The position numbers were made by a program, and so were the translations under genes. Source: Glutamicibacter arilaitensis Re117 (GTDB lineage Bacteria > Actinomycetota > Actinomycetes > Actinomycetales > Micrococcaceae). From it: a DNA stretch of 64,000 nt. Below the pieces are notes generated by a model. That model did no database searches. It saw nothing but the letters and a program-made list of their open reading frames with translations, and was not told the origin of the DNA. The DNA is taken from assembly GCF_000197735.1 (NCBI RefSeq), contig NC_014550.1:2480001-2544000 (forward strand). Direction: 5' to 3'. Below are positions 36,732-44,891 of this stretch, one piece after another (the first letter of the stretch is position 1; each line of letters opens with the position of its first letter).

Positions 36732-36973
36732 GTTTTCCTCCGGGGAATCGGAATTGAGGGATCTACTCGTCTGGCGTGCTTCTTATGCACAGCCTGCCGG
36801 CTGACGCCCAGAGCATCTGCAATTTGCTGCCAGCTCATACCTGAACGCAATGCGGATTCCACCTGGCGCAGTTCAAGCTGGTCAGTCAGAACGCGCAATG
36901 AAGCTATCGCCCGCAGACCAGTTTTCGGATCGCTGGTATCGGCCGCAGCCGACGCAATTTGAGATGACTCCAC
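36728..36973 (-). CDS. Small helix-turn-helix protein coupled to the ClpN-SRPBCC gene
   Basis: 81 residues. The C-terminal half LRSGMSWQQIADALGVSRQAVHKKHARRV is a clear HTH with the (W)xxIAxxLGVSRQAVxK recognition helix. The protein has no sensor domain. Its stop overlaps the start of the ClpN-SRPBCC gene (ATGA). The pair may be a regulator and its ligand- or client-binding partner. Confidence 0.82.
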   Translation of the reverse strand: MESSQIASAAADTSDPKTGLRAIASLRVLTDQLELRQVESALRSGMSWQQIADALGVSRQAVHKKHARRVDPSIPIPRRKT

Positions 36974-37024
36974 TCTGTCAACCTATGTTGCTACCGACCT
37001 GATGTCAACAAAAGTTGCTTAAAT

Positions 37025-38359
37025 GGCTCTTCACAGATGAGGGTGTAGCGCGTAGTCAAGGATCGAACGGCGTGGCGCTGCCCGGGTAGGCATCGAGGCC
37101 TTCCGATGATGGAAGTTCTCACACTGCCCATCTGGAAGACCTCGACGTGCCTGACGCTACCTTCACCGACCCTGACCTGACCATGTTCTGCCGCTTGAAT
37201 GAGCTCGGCCTTGAGGCCACCGGTCAGCGCCTCGAGCCCGCCGGTGCGGTCCTGGCCTGTCGAGTCGTCGAACCCGACCGCTGGTGCCGACGCTGTGGCT
37301 GTGAAGGAACCGCGCGCGGCACGGTTGTCCGCCGGCTGGCCCACGAGCCGTTGGGGTGGCGTCCGACGACGTTGGAGGTCACGGTCCGCCGCTACCGGTG
37401 CACCGGCTGCGGCCACGTGTGGCGCCAAGACACGTCTTTGGCGGCCGAGCCACGCGCGAAGCTCTCCCGGCGAGGGCTGGCGTGGGCGCTGGAGGGCATC
37501 GTCATCGCCCACCTGACGGTCGCGCGGGTCGCTGAGGGGCTCGGGGTTGCGTGGAACACCGCCAACGATGCCGTCCTGGCCCAGGGCACACGCGTCCTGA
37601 TCGAGGACCCGAACCGCTTCGACGGCGTCCGCGTGCTCGGCGTCGACGAGCACGTCTGGCGGCTCCAAGCGAGTCTTCAAGGAGTGGCTCGCCGCTCGCC
37701 CTCAGGCATGGCGTGAGGCCATCGAAGTCGTCGCGATGGATGGCTTCACCGGGTTCAAGAGCGCCACCGCCGAGGAACTGCCCGACGCGGCTGCGGTGAT
37801 GGATCCCTTCCACGTCGTGCGCCTTGCCGGTGATGCCCTCGACCAGTGCCGACGCCGAGTCCAGCAGGAACTGCACGGGCACCGCGGCCGCAAAGACGAC
37901 CCGCTCTACCGTGCGCGTAGAACGTTGCACACCGGCGCGGGCCTGCTCACCGACAAGCAGCAGACCCGCCTGCAGGAGCTGTTCGTGCTCGAGGAGCACG
38001 TGCCCGTCGAGGCGACCTGGGGGATCTACCAGCGGATGATCGCGGCCTACCGCGAGAAGGACCGATCCCTCGGCCGCGCGGCGATGGAGGCGCTCATCGA
38101 CGCCGTCAGCCAAGACGTCCCCGCCGGGCTGGACGAGTTGCGCAAGCTCGGTCGGACCCTGAAGGCTCGCGCCACCGACGTGCTGGCCTACTTCGAGCGG
38201 CCTGGCACCAGCAATGGCCCCACAGAGGCGATCAACGGACGCCTGGAGCACCTGCGCGGCTCGGCCCTGGGCTTCCGCAACCTGACCAACTACATCGCCA
38301 GATCCCTGCTCGAGTCCGGCGGATTCAGACCTCAACTACACCCTCATCTGTGAAGAGCC
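37025..38359 (+). mobile_element. ISL3-family insertion sequence, decayed
   Basis: Terminal inverted repeats are perfect over 24 bp: 37025-37048 (starts GGCTCTTCACAGATGAGG) and 38336-38359. The transposase inside has lost about 40 codons. Flanks are GCTTAAAT on the left and GCTTTAGA on the right, which share only GCTT, so a clean 8-bp target duplication is not seen. This suggests rearrangement after insertion. Confidence 0.9.
37147..38353 (+). pseudogene. ISL3-family transposase with internal deletion and frameshift
   Basis: The first frame (37147-37716) carries the N-terminal zinc finger region RWCRRCGCEG...RYRCTGCGHVWRQD, the HTH, and the start of the DDE domain, ending DGVRVLGVDEHVWR. Immediately after, the sequence jumps to another frame that continues RVFKEWLAARPQAWREAIEV, VAMDGFTGFK, MDPFHVVRLAGDAL and LRGSALGFRNLTNY, ending at 38353. 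The usual segment between the first DDE Asp and the KEWL region (about 40 codons) is absent. The element cannot transpose on its own. Confidence 0.9.
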
Positions 38360-38372
38360 GCTTTAGACATCC

Positions 38373-38743
38373 CTCATCGTCACGGACCACTATGAACGAT
38401 GTCCCGACTCACCTATGAACGATGTCCTGAACCTACACACCTTCAGCTCCACCAATATGTTCAGGCAATGTGTTTCAGCAATAGCCTCCGGGCTCGTCGA
38501 TGTGGCCGGTGGCGAGGATTTCGCCGGTGTGCCGGCCGTCGCGGGTCAGCTGACGGCGTGAGGCGATGACCCGTTCTCGGACCGGGCGCGGCCCTCGCCG
38601 CCACGCGATTCTATGGCCTGCCCAGCCTCTGACCGATGTCTCGACTCATCCGTCCCGGTGGACCTAGGGAGTCGAGCCCTAGGTCCACCCGAGATGGATA
38701 AGACATCGCTCAGGCTCTCACGGCGTCGCGCTACCTTGGGGAC
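38373..38743. other. Scrap region with IS481-like terminal motifs and a transposase tail
   Basis: Holds TATGAACGATGTCC twice (38391-38404 and 38414-38427) and a related CGATGTCTCGACTCA near 38632, sequences resembling the ends of IS481-type elements. Between them, 38475-38606 (minus strand) encodes a transposase-like tail. No complete gene is present. The region separates the ISL3 element from the D-lactate dehydrogenase gene. Confidence 0.5.
38475..38606 (-). pseudogene. Transposase C-terminal fragment
   Basis: The minus frame reads RERVIASRRQLTRDGRHTGE then ILATGHIDEPG and stops; this looks like the tail of an integrase-type transposase. Only about 43 codons remain. Family assignment (IS481-like) is tentative. 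Confidence 0.4.
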
Positions 38744-40459
38744 TTAGGCCCAGTCCTTGTGCGGCGACGTGCCGCCGATACCGGCGTTGAACGTATTCGT
38801 CGGATCGAGCTCCTTGAAGTGCTCTTCCATGGACTCCGGCAGCTTGTAGATGCGACCGTAGTTGTGCTCGGCGGGCAGCTTCGCGCCGCGCTCCTCCAGC
38901 AGGTGCTGGATGCGGTCGTGCAGCGCCTCGGGATCCACGCCCTGCTTGGCGACATAGTCCTGGTGCATCACATGGCAGAAGAAGTGCCCGTAATACGCCT
39001 TGACCTCAAGCTGGTCGTCGATCTCCTCCGGCAGCACCTCGAGCCAGTTCCAATCGTCGCGACGCAGGGCCACATCGATGGGGATGAGCCCTGCGATGTG
39101 CCGGCGCTTCAACGCGGCGTAGCGAGTGGCGGCACTGGCCGCGCCGAACCGGTTGAGCGACGCGCTCTTTTCTTCATCAGACGTGCAGATGAAGAACTCA
39201 CCAGTGTGCTCGGGCTCTGCGAAGAACTCCTTGAGCATCTTCTCGCTCGCGGCCTTCTGCGACTCGCTGACGGTGAGCAGCAGGTGATGCTCGAAACGGT
39301 TGCGGTACTCCATCATGCGCTTGGGCAGCTGGTTGGGCAGCACGCTGAACATGGCTTGCGATACCGTGTCGGCGAAGGTCGGACCAATGCCGGGAATCTT
39401 CGAGAACAAGCCGTTGGCCCACGTCTTGAACGAGAACATGCGCGTCTGCAGCGCTGGACTCATGAACTTCAGGAAGACGAAGGTGTCTTTGCCGTACTTC
39501 TCGGCCAAGTCGAAGGCACTGCGGCCCATGTACTCACCAGAGATAGGCAGCGGCATGTCGGCTTCGAGGAGCAACCGACGGATCTCTTCGAGCTCGTGCG
39601 TGTTGTTCGTGCCGATGTAAAACACGGTCGGGTGCACTTCGCGAGGGAAGGTGCGGGTGCGCACCGCGAACACCATCAGCTTGCCGGCCGAGCCGGAAGC
39701 CTCGAACAGGTACTCGGGGTTCGCATTGTAGCGAGCAGGCGAAGGCACGATCTTGCGCAAGTGCTCGGCGTACTCGGTCTCGTTCGAGTCTTCGGGAGCT
39801 GGGGTGACATCCTCGGGAGACCACTCGCCGCGCTGTAGACGGTCGAGTGCGACCTCAGGGTCGTCTCCGAGCGAGATGCCCAGGTGATTGACCAGCTCGA
39901 CCTTGCCGTCGTCGTTGACGCGGGCGAAGATCGCTTCGCGCGTGAATGCCGGACCCTTGCGAATCTGGCTGCCGCCCGAGTTGTTCGCGATGCCGCCGAT
40001 GACCGAGGCGCCGATTGATGTCGACCCGATCACCGAGTGCGGCTCGCGCTGGTGCTTGGCGAGCGCGTCGGTCAGGTGTGTCAGCGGGGTGCCCGCGAGC
40101 GAGATCGCCTCGCGCGCGTCGTTGATGAGGTGTACCTCATCGATGCGGTGAGTCGAGATGATCACAATGGGGCGATCGTAGTCTTGGAAGCCGGGGCCGG
40201 ATCCACCAGTCAGGCCCGTGTTCGATGCCTGCGGGATGACGATGAGGTTGTTGTCGACGGATACCTGCAGCGCCCGCCACATCTCGACCAGCGTGCCGGG
40301 GCGCACCACGGCGAAGACTGGTCCTCCGCCGAATCGATAGCCTTTGCTGAATGGCATCGTGGCACGCTCAGAGGTCAGTACATGTTCGTCGCCGACGATT
40401 CTCTTGAACGCATCGATCGCTTCGTGCGAAGTCGTGGTGGTCTGTCCTGGTTGCGTCAT
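38744..40459 (-). CDS. dld: Quinone-dependent D-lactate dehydrogenase
   Basis: 571 residues from ATG 40459, the same length as E. coli Dld. An FAD-binding PCMH domain (IPQASNTGLTGGSGP near 80-95, SVIGSTSIGASVIGGIANNSGGSQ near 145-170) is followed by the membrane-binding D-LDH domain (KTWANGLFSKIPGIGPTFAD, ...LPAEHNYGRIYKLPESMEEHF). It oxidises D-lactate to pyruvate and passes electrons to quinone at the inner membrane. The frame is open 30 codons further upstream without ribosome-site support; AGGAAG precedes 40459. It lies between IS elements and its codon use looks GC-richer than the flanks. Confidence 0.92.
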   Translation of the reverse strand: MTQPGQTTTTSHEAIDAFKRIVGDEHVLTSERATMPFSKGYRFGGGPVFAVVRPGTLVEMWRALQVSVDNNLIVIPQASNTGLTGGSGPGFQDYDRPIVIISTHRIDEVHLINDAREAISLAGTPLTHLTDALAKHQREPHSVIGSTSIGASVIGGIANNSGGSQIRKGPAFTREAIFARVNDDGKVELVNHLGISLGDDPEVALDRLQRGEWSPEDVTPAPEDSNETEYAEHLRKIVPSPARYNANPEYLFEASGSAGKLMVFAVRTRTFPREVHPTVFYIGTNNTHELEEIRRLLLEADMPLPISGEYMGRSAFDLAEKYGKDTFVFLKFMSPALQTRMFSFKTWANGLFSKIPGIGPTFADTVSQAMFSVLPNQLPKRMMEYRNRFEHHLLLTVSESQKAASEKMLKEFFAEPEHTGEFFICTSDEEKSASLNRFGAASAATRYAALKRRHIAGLIPIDVALRRDDWNWLEVLPEEIDDQLEVKAYYGHFFCHVMHQDYVAKQGVDPEALHDRIQHLLEERGAKLPAEHNYGRIYKLPESMEEHFKELDPTNTFNAGIGGTSPHKDWA

Positions 40460-40638
40460 CTCTAAGCTTCCTATATTCAGTTGCATCACAAGCGCGTCAT
40501 GATGCTGAGGGGATGTCGCCTTGATCCGAGCTAGTCCGCGGTCGTTCATTTTTTGATGGGCGGGGAAACGAGCCAGGGGGACGACGTCTGCGACCGTCTG
40601 CCCGGAAGCTCGCTACGGCGTCCAAGGAGTGTGCGTGT

Positions 40639-40682
40639 GCGTATGCATGTGCATACGCGCATCCTCATTGTACAAGATGCGC
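40639..40682. promoter_or_regulatory. Overlapping inverted repeats upstream of dld
   Basis: GCGTATGCATGTGCATACGC has perfect 9-bp arms around a 2-nt centre. The adjacent TTGTACAA is an 8-bp palindrome within GCGCATC...GATGCGC arms. Lactate genes are often controlled by GntR-family (LldR) regulators binding such repeats. That link is inference. Confidence 0.45.
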
Positions 40683-40692
40683 ATCAGATAGT

Positions 40693-40755
40693 TTCGGACC
40701 GCGGTACTTTCGGACTCCGGTAGGTTCGGACCGCGATAGTTCGGACCGCGATGTC
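40693..40755. repeat. Four tandem 15-16-bp repeats (TTCGGACCGCGATAG type)
   Basis: TTCGGAC begins at 40693, 40709, 40725 and 40740, giving periods of 16, 16 and 15 bp with followers CGCGGTAC, TCCGGTAG, CGCGATAG, CGCGATGT. The role is unknown; possible regulator sites or IS remnant. Confidence 0.6.
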
Positions 40756-40831
40756 GGCCACTGCCCTCACCCCATAGATCGACGCAGCAATCAGACTCGC
40801 CTAGCGCCGCTTGAACCGTCCCAGGTTTGGT

Positions 40832-40898
40832 GGCTCTTCACAGATGAGGGTGTAGCGCGTAGTCAAGGATCGAACGGCGTGGCGCTGCCCGGGTAGGC
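40832..40898. repeat. 67-bp second copy of the ISL3 left end
   Basis: Identical to 37025-37091 (starts GGCTCTTCACAGATGAGG, ends CTGCCCGGGTAGGC) in the same orientation. It is cut off abruptly where the methyltransferase sequence begins at 40899. It marks an IS-mediated deletion end. Confidence 0.92.
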
Positions 40899-41797
40899 CC
40901 CTCCTTCATGTCCCGCCTAATAGGCCAGATCGGCGTCAGGCCATCCTGCGGACTGAAGTCAGGAGTTTCGTCAAGTGGCAATGCTTCGCCCGCGTGGCTG
41001 AGTCGCCCAGTCGACTCATCGAACCACACCGGATAGAACATATCTTTACGGTCAGCTCGAAGCGAGTCGTCGCCCGACCGCAAGAGCCCCTTCCATCGAG
41101 GCCTCTGCAGTTCCCCTTCAGCATCGGCCATGTCTCGATGCGTCAGAAGGTCGTCATCGACCGAACCGATTCGCGCGTCAGGACCAAATACAAAGAACGC
41201 ATACTCTTCGACCCTCGAAAGATATCCCTGAGTAACGCCTTTAGGGTTGTTGACAATTGTGACGAGTTGCCGCGTAGATTCCGGGAAGAGCTGATCTAGC
41301 AACACGCCCAAACGGTTTACTTCATGCTCATCGATAGTTGCCACAAGAGTAGCATCGCTACGCATGAGCTCCCGACAGATCTTCAACCGTCGCTCCATGA
41401 ACGCCAGCCATTTCGAGTGTCGATAGTCGTCATCACTCGCGACGTAATCGTTGTCGTACTTCCAGTCCCTCGCCCCGGTGTTGTACGGCGGGTCGATGTA
41501 GATGGCGTCGATGGAATGCCGGTGCGTATAGGTCAGCATCTCCAGCGCGTGGTAGTTCTCAGCGTTGACGACCGTGTGGAACGGCTTGTCGCCGCCCCGC
41601 TCAACTCTGCCTGTCTCCACCAGGCCGGGGTAGATGCGATCCCGGAACTCCGCGACGACCACCACGTCGTCGGCAAGCACTGCCCGAGTCTCGGGTTCTT
41701 CGACGTCGAGCTCCGCGAGATGAGCCACACGCTGCCCGTCGACGCACTCGATCCGAGTTGTCCGCCACAGCCGTTGGTCACCTGCCTTTGTCCCCCC
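40899..41797 (-). pseudogene. Type III restriction methyltransferase Mod, middle portion (3' end lost)
   Basis: Read on the minus strand from 41797: GTKAGDQRLWRTTRIECVDG, then FRDRIYPGLVETGRVERGGD, the catalytic DPPYNTGARDWKYDND (N6-adenine, DPPY), and onward to PIWPIRRDMKEG. There the sequence switches to ISL3-end DNA and stops after PTRAAPRRSILDYALHPHL. About 300 of an expected 650-700 codons are left. The N-terminal piece lies across two IS110 elements at 44649-44852. No res gene is in the window. Confidence 0.9.
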
Positions 41798-41812
41798 CGT
41801 TATCTTTTTGAT

Positions 41813-41840
41813 AGTCCCTAAAAAGAGGATCATAGGGACT
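41813..41840 (-). repeat. Inverted repeat near the outer end of IS110 element A
   Basis: AGTCCCTA (41813-41820) and TAGGGACT (41833-41840) form an 8-bp perfect stem with a 12-nt loop, 15 nt inside the mod junction. It could be a transcript-ending or recombination-associated hairpin. Confidence 0.5.
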
Positions 41841-41908
41841 GTCGGCCGACCAATCTCGGCATGGTGTCTTGCCCCTGTCTAACCAATGATCCGAATCTTC
41901 TATATCTG

Positions 41909-42988
41909 TCAACAAGACGAAAGCGGGGCGTCGGGCAACGAATGAAGTGCGTTTAATATGCGATACAGGCGCCTGGCTAAGTACCTTTTCAAAATTCTCC
42001 GGACTTCACGTGACGACTTGCCTTCGGACTTTCTCCGTTCTGCGTAAGCACGAGTGTCTGGATCGTGAATTGTTCTCACGATAGTAGCCATATGCAAAGC
42101 GCTGTTCAGCCGACGATCACCACCACGATTCAACCTATGGCGCTCAACATTGCCAGATGAAGCAGGAATAGGATTAACGCCAGCCAACGCGGCAAATGCT
42201 GCCTCGGAACGCACCCGGCCAAGATGCGACCACGCAGCATAAACCACCGCTGCAGTCACCGGACCGACACCGGTAACCTCAAGTAGTGGAGCAGCAGGGC
42301 TGGACTCGATCAGCTCCGTGATCTTCTCTTGGTTGTCCTTGAGATCAACGTTGAGCACGAGCACACGTTTCGCCATTCGAGTCGACTCAGCACGAGCAAA
42401 CACACGATCAATGCCTTCATCACGCTCTCGCCACGAAGAAACCTGGACGATCTGTGTTTCAGTCAGTGGTTTCCGAGCGTCAACACCTAAATCCACGATC
42501 CGCAAAAGGGCAGTGAGAGCATTGATCTTTGACGTCCGCTCCAGAGTCATCTGTTCCCTCGCCGCGGTCAGAACCCGCAATGCCGCCCGAATCCCATCGG
42601 CCTGCCTCGGAATCCGCAATTCTTGCTCAATCAACGGCAGGGCCGCAGCGGCAATCGCGGCGGCGTCAATTGGATCGGTTTTTCCAGCGCCACGCCGGGC
42701 AGGGGCATACCGGCGGGGAGCTTCGACCACACGATAGCCGCTATTGGACACCGCACCGGCTAATAGTGCTCCATAGCTGCCGACGCCTTCGATAACCCAA
42801 AGTACTCGAACTTCACTTTGAGTTCTTCGATTGACCCACGCGATTGCACGTTTCCTGCCGGCAAGCGAATTGGGAAAACTCTCCGTCCCTATCTGCTCGC
42901 CGTTTGGAGCGATCACGGCGTAGGTGTGGGTTCGCGCGTGGGTATCGACGCCGATAATAAACGCGTAAGTGTTCGCGATCGTGGTCAT
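41909..42988 (-). CDS. IS110-family transposase (element A)
   Basis: 359 residues. The RuvC-like DEDD catalytic residues are seen in FIIGVDTHARTH (D near 14), LWVIEGVGSYG (E near 66) and KTDPIDAAAIA (D near 105 and 108). The C-terminal Tnp_20 domain follows, with PAAPLLEVTGVGPVTAAVV and GVNPIPASSGNVERHR supplying the Ser. It appears complete. IS110 transposases are DNA recombinases guided by an RNA from their own non-coding end. Confidence 0.93.
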   Translation of the reverse strand: MTTIANTYAFIIGVDTHARTHTYAVIAPNGEQIGTESFPNSLAGRKRAIAWVNRRTQSEVRVLWVIEGVGSYGALLAGAVSNSGYRVVEAPRRYAPARRGAGKTDPIDAAAIAAAALPLIEQELRIPRQADGIRAALRVLTAAREQMTLERTSKINALTALLRIVDLGVDARKPLTETQIVQVSSWRERDEGIDRVFARAESTRMAKRVLVLNVDLKDNQEKITELIESSPAAPLLEVTGVGPVTAAVVYAAWSHLGRVRSEAAFAALAGVNPIPASSGNVERHRLNRGGDRRLNSALHMATIVRTIHDPDTRAYAERRKSEGKSSREVRRILKRYLARRLYRILNALHSLPDAPLSSC

Positions 42989-43326
42989 CGTGAGTTCCTC
43001 TCGATTAGGCAGCCCTACCCGCTGCCTCCCGGTGGGCCGATGAGCCGGCGGTGTTCACTCGCGAGGCATTCCTGTGATGAGCCACAACGCTTTACGTTGG
43101 GCAATCTTCTTATCAAGCCATCGAAGCGGACAAGATCGGCGCTGGTCACATCGTCGCAACCGGACAATTCGGATCCAAGGCCACCAGATCGCCGAGGGGG
43201 TGTTGAGTCACAGTCGAGACGAGGTAACCAGAACCTACCCTGCCAGCCAGTCACAGACCAGCCACCTCAATACTCACAGGGGGGTGTTGCCACCGAGATT
43301 GGGATGGCAGCGTGGTGATTGCTGAT
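42989..43326 (-). ncRNA. Possible bridge RNA region of IS110 element A
   Basis: About 340 nt of non-coding DNA upstream of the transposase start, the usual location of bridge RNA in IS110-group elements. It contains the decamer GGGGGTGTTG twice (43196-43205 and 43280-43289). The first is preceded by CGA, giving CGAGGGGG (43193-43200), a sequence also present at the mod insertion site. Loop structures were not modelled; the assignment is a hypothesis. Confidence 0.3.
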
Positions 43327-44648
43327 TAGGGGCGCGGCGCCAGAAAATGGACGCCTGTCATAACGTGGATGTAAGACTTCGCTACCGACGGTTGGTCGAC
43401 CTTGAACAGAAACTAGTTCAAAGGAGCACTAGCCATGATCACCACGGACATCGATATTTTCCTCGGACTCGACGTAGGGAAAACCGACCACTGGGCCTGC
43501 GCCGTCACTAAGGACGGCACCAAAATATGGAACAAGACCCTGCCTAACGACGAAGCCAAACTCGTCTCGGTCTACCAGAATCTCAGTGCCAAAGGCACCG
43601 TCCTGGTCGTCGTGGACCAGCCAGCCACCATCGGAGCCCTCGCTGTTGCGGTCGCCCAGAACCTCGGTATTCCGGTGGCCTACCTGCCCGGACTTTCGAT
43701 GCGGCGGATCGCAGATATGTATCCCGGCACGGCGAAAACCGACGAAAAAGACGCGTTCATCATCGCGGACGCGGCCCGCACCATGCCGCACACGCTGCGC
43801 AGCATCCAGGTCTCTGATGAGGATGAAGCCACCTTGGGCATGCTCACCGGATTTGATCTGGATCTAGCCAGGCAGATCACCCAAACCAGCAACAGGATCC
43901 GCGGACTGTTCACCCAAATCCACCCACCACTAGAACGAATCCTCGGCCCATGGCTGGAACACGACGCGGTACTTGAAGTCCTCGCAGCCTGGCCCACCCC
44001 AGCCGCGCTGAGGCATGCCGGCAAAGCCCGGATCGATGCGAAGCTGAAGAAATACGGAGCTCGCCGGCACACCGCGTGGGCTTCAACCGTCATCGACGCC
44101 TTGGATGAACAGAGCGTCATCGTGGTCGGCACCGACGCCGCAGGCTTGGTCATCCCTCACCTAGCACGACAAATGATTTCCTTGCACACACAGCGAGCTG
44201 ATGTTGCTGCACATCTTGAAACCATGGTGGAGGCCCACCCTCTTTACCCGGTCCTGACATCCATGCCAGGGGTCGCTGTCAGGACCGCCGCGATCATCAT
44301 CGCCGAGATCTCCGGCAAGACCTTCACCAGCGCCGCAGCGTTGTCTTCCTACGCTGGTTTGGCACCGACCACGCGCCAGTCAGGGACTTCGATCAAGTCC
44401 GAGCGAGTCAGCCATTCAGGCAATAAACGATTGAAACGTGCGCTCTTCCTTTCGGCGTTCGCGTCCATCCGTTTCGATCCAGCCAGCCGGGAATATTACG
44501 ACCGGAAACGAGCTCAAGGTAAACGCCATAACCAGGCGCTCATCGCGTTGGCGCACCGTCGACTGACGGTCCTGTTTGCGATGATCCGGGATGGCTCACT
44601 TTATGATGTTCCGGAGCTGAAAATAGCTTGACACAGAACATAGGGGCA
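43327..44648 (+). mobile_element. IS110-family element B (boundaries approximate)
   Basis: Contains the transposase gene at 43435-44631. TAGGGGC occurs at both ends (43327-43333 and 44641-44647). The right end abuts the mod N-terminal fragment at the CCCCCC tract near 44649. The upstream non-coding part is only about 105 bp. Confidence 0.72.
43435..44631 (+). CDS. IS110-family transposase (element B)
   Basis: 398 residues. The DEDD region runs from FLGLDVGKTDHWA through VLVVVDQPATIGALA (Asp where element A has Glu) to KTDEKDAFIIADAAR. The C-terminal domain has MPGVAVRTAAIIIAEI and RQSGTSIKSERVSHSGNKRL. It differs strongly from element A, so the two are separate insertions rather than copies. 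AAAGGAG precedes the ATG. Confidence 0.93.
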   Translation: MITTDIDIFLGLDVGKTDHWACAVTKDGTKIWNKTLPNDEAKLVSVYQNLSAKGTVLVVVDQPATIGALAVAVAQNLGIPVAYLPGLSMRRIADMYPGTAKTDEKDAFIIADAARTMPHTLRSIQVSDEDEATLGMLTGFDLDLARQITQTSNRIRGLFTQIHPPLERILGPWLEHDAVLEVLAAWPTPAALRHAGKARIDAKLKKYGARRHTAWASTVIDALDEQSVIVVGTDAAGLVIPHLARQMISLHTQRADVAAHLETMVEAHPLYPVLTSMPGVAVRTAAIIIAEISGKTFTSAAALSSYAGLAPTTRQSGTSIKSERVSHSGNKRLKRALFLSAFASIRFDPASREYYDRKRAQGKRHNQALIALAHRRLTVLFAMIRDGSLYDVPELKIA

Positions 44649-44852
44649 CCCCCCTCGCGGAGGCAGCACCCGCACCTTGTCGCCGCGACGGACGACCCTG
44701 CCGGGCAGCTCGACAGCCTCAGGCTGATGCTGCTCAAAGACGAGCCCGAAGGTGCGACGCTTGGTCAGCGCAGCGACCTCGGCTTCCAGGTCAGTACCAA
44801 GTTGCGCGTCCGCCTTGCGGACCTGCCGCAGCAGTTCCGTCAGTCTCGACAC
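44649..44852 (-). pseudogene. Type III restriction methyltransferase Mod, N-terminal fragment
   Basis: Starts with a GTG preceded by AAGGAG and reads SRLTELLRQVRKADAQLGTD, then KRRTFGLVFEQHQPEAVELP and GRVVRRGDKVRVLPPRGG. There IS110 element B begins. The sequence continues naturally into GTKAGDQRLW of the fragment at 40899-41797. It lies 39 nt after ychF and in the same direction. The first 68 codons of mod are therefore separated from the rest by about 2.85 kb. Confidence 0.9.
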
Positions 44853-44891
44853 GGATAGGGCTCCTTCGTCATCATCCGTAGCGCGTCCGGG

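Larger units (their letters stand above)
40460..40831. other. Upstream region of dld with palindromes and a tandem repeat
   Basis: Contains the 9-bp-arm inverted repeat GCGTATGCATGTGCATACGC (40639-40658), GCGCATC/GATGCGC arms (40657-40663 and 40676-40682) around TTGTACAA (40668-40675), and a four-copy tandem repeat at 40693-40755. No gene is seen. It probably holds the dld promoter and operators. Confidence 0.55.
41799..43326 (-). mobile_element. IS110-family element A (boundaries approximate)
   Basis: Contains one transposase (41909-42988) with a long non-coding segment upstream of it (42989 to about 43326) and about 110 bp downstream. The outer edge abuts the CCCCCCC run in mod at 41792-41798. 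The inner edge with element B lies near 43326 but is not marked by inverted repeats, as expected for this family. Confidence 0.75.

Noticed and set aside
38744..39838. Long plus-strand frame opposite the D-lactate dehydrogenase
   Set aside because: The minus-strand frame shows clear FAD and D-LDH motifs over its full length; the plus frame is a high-GC shadow with no family signature.
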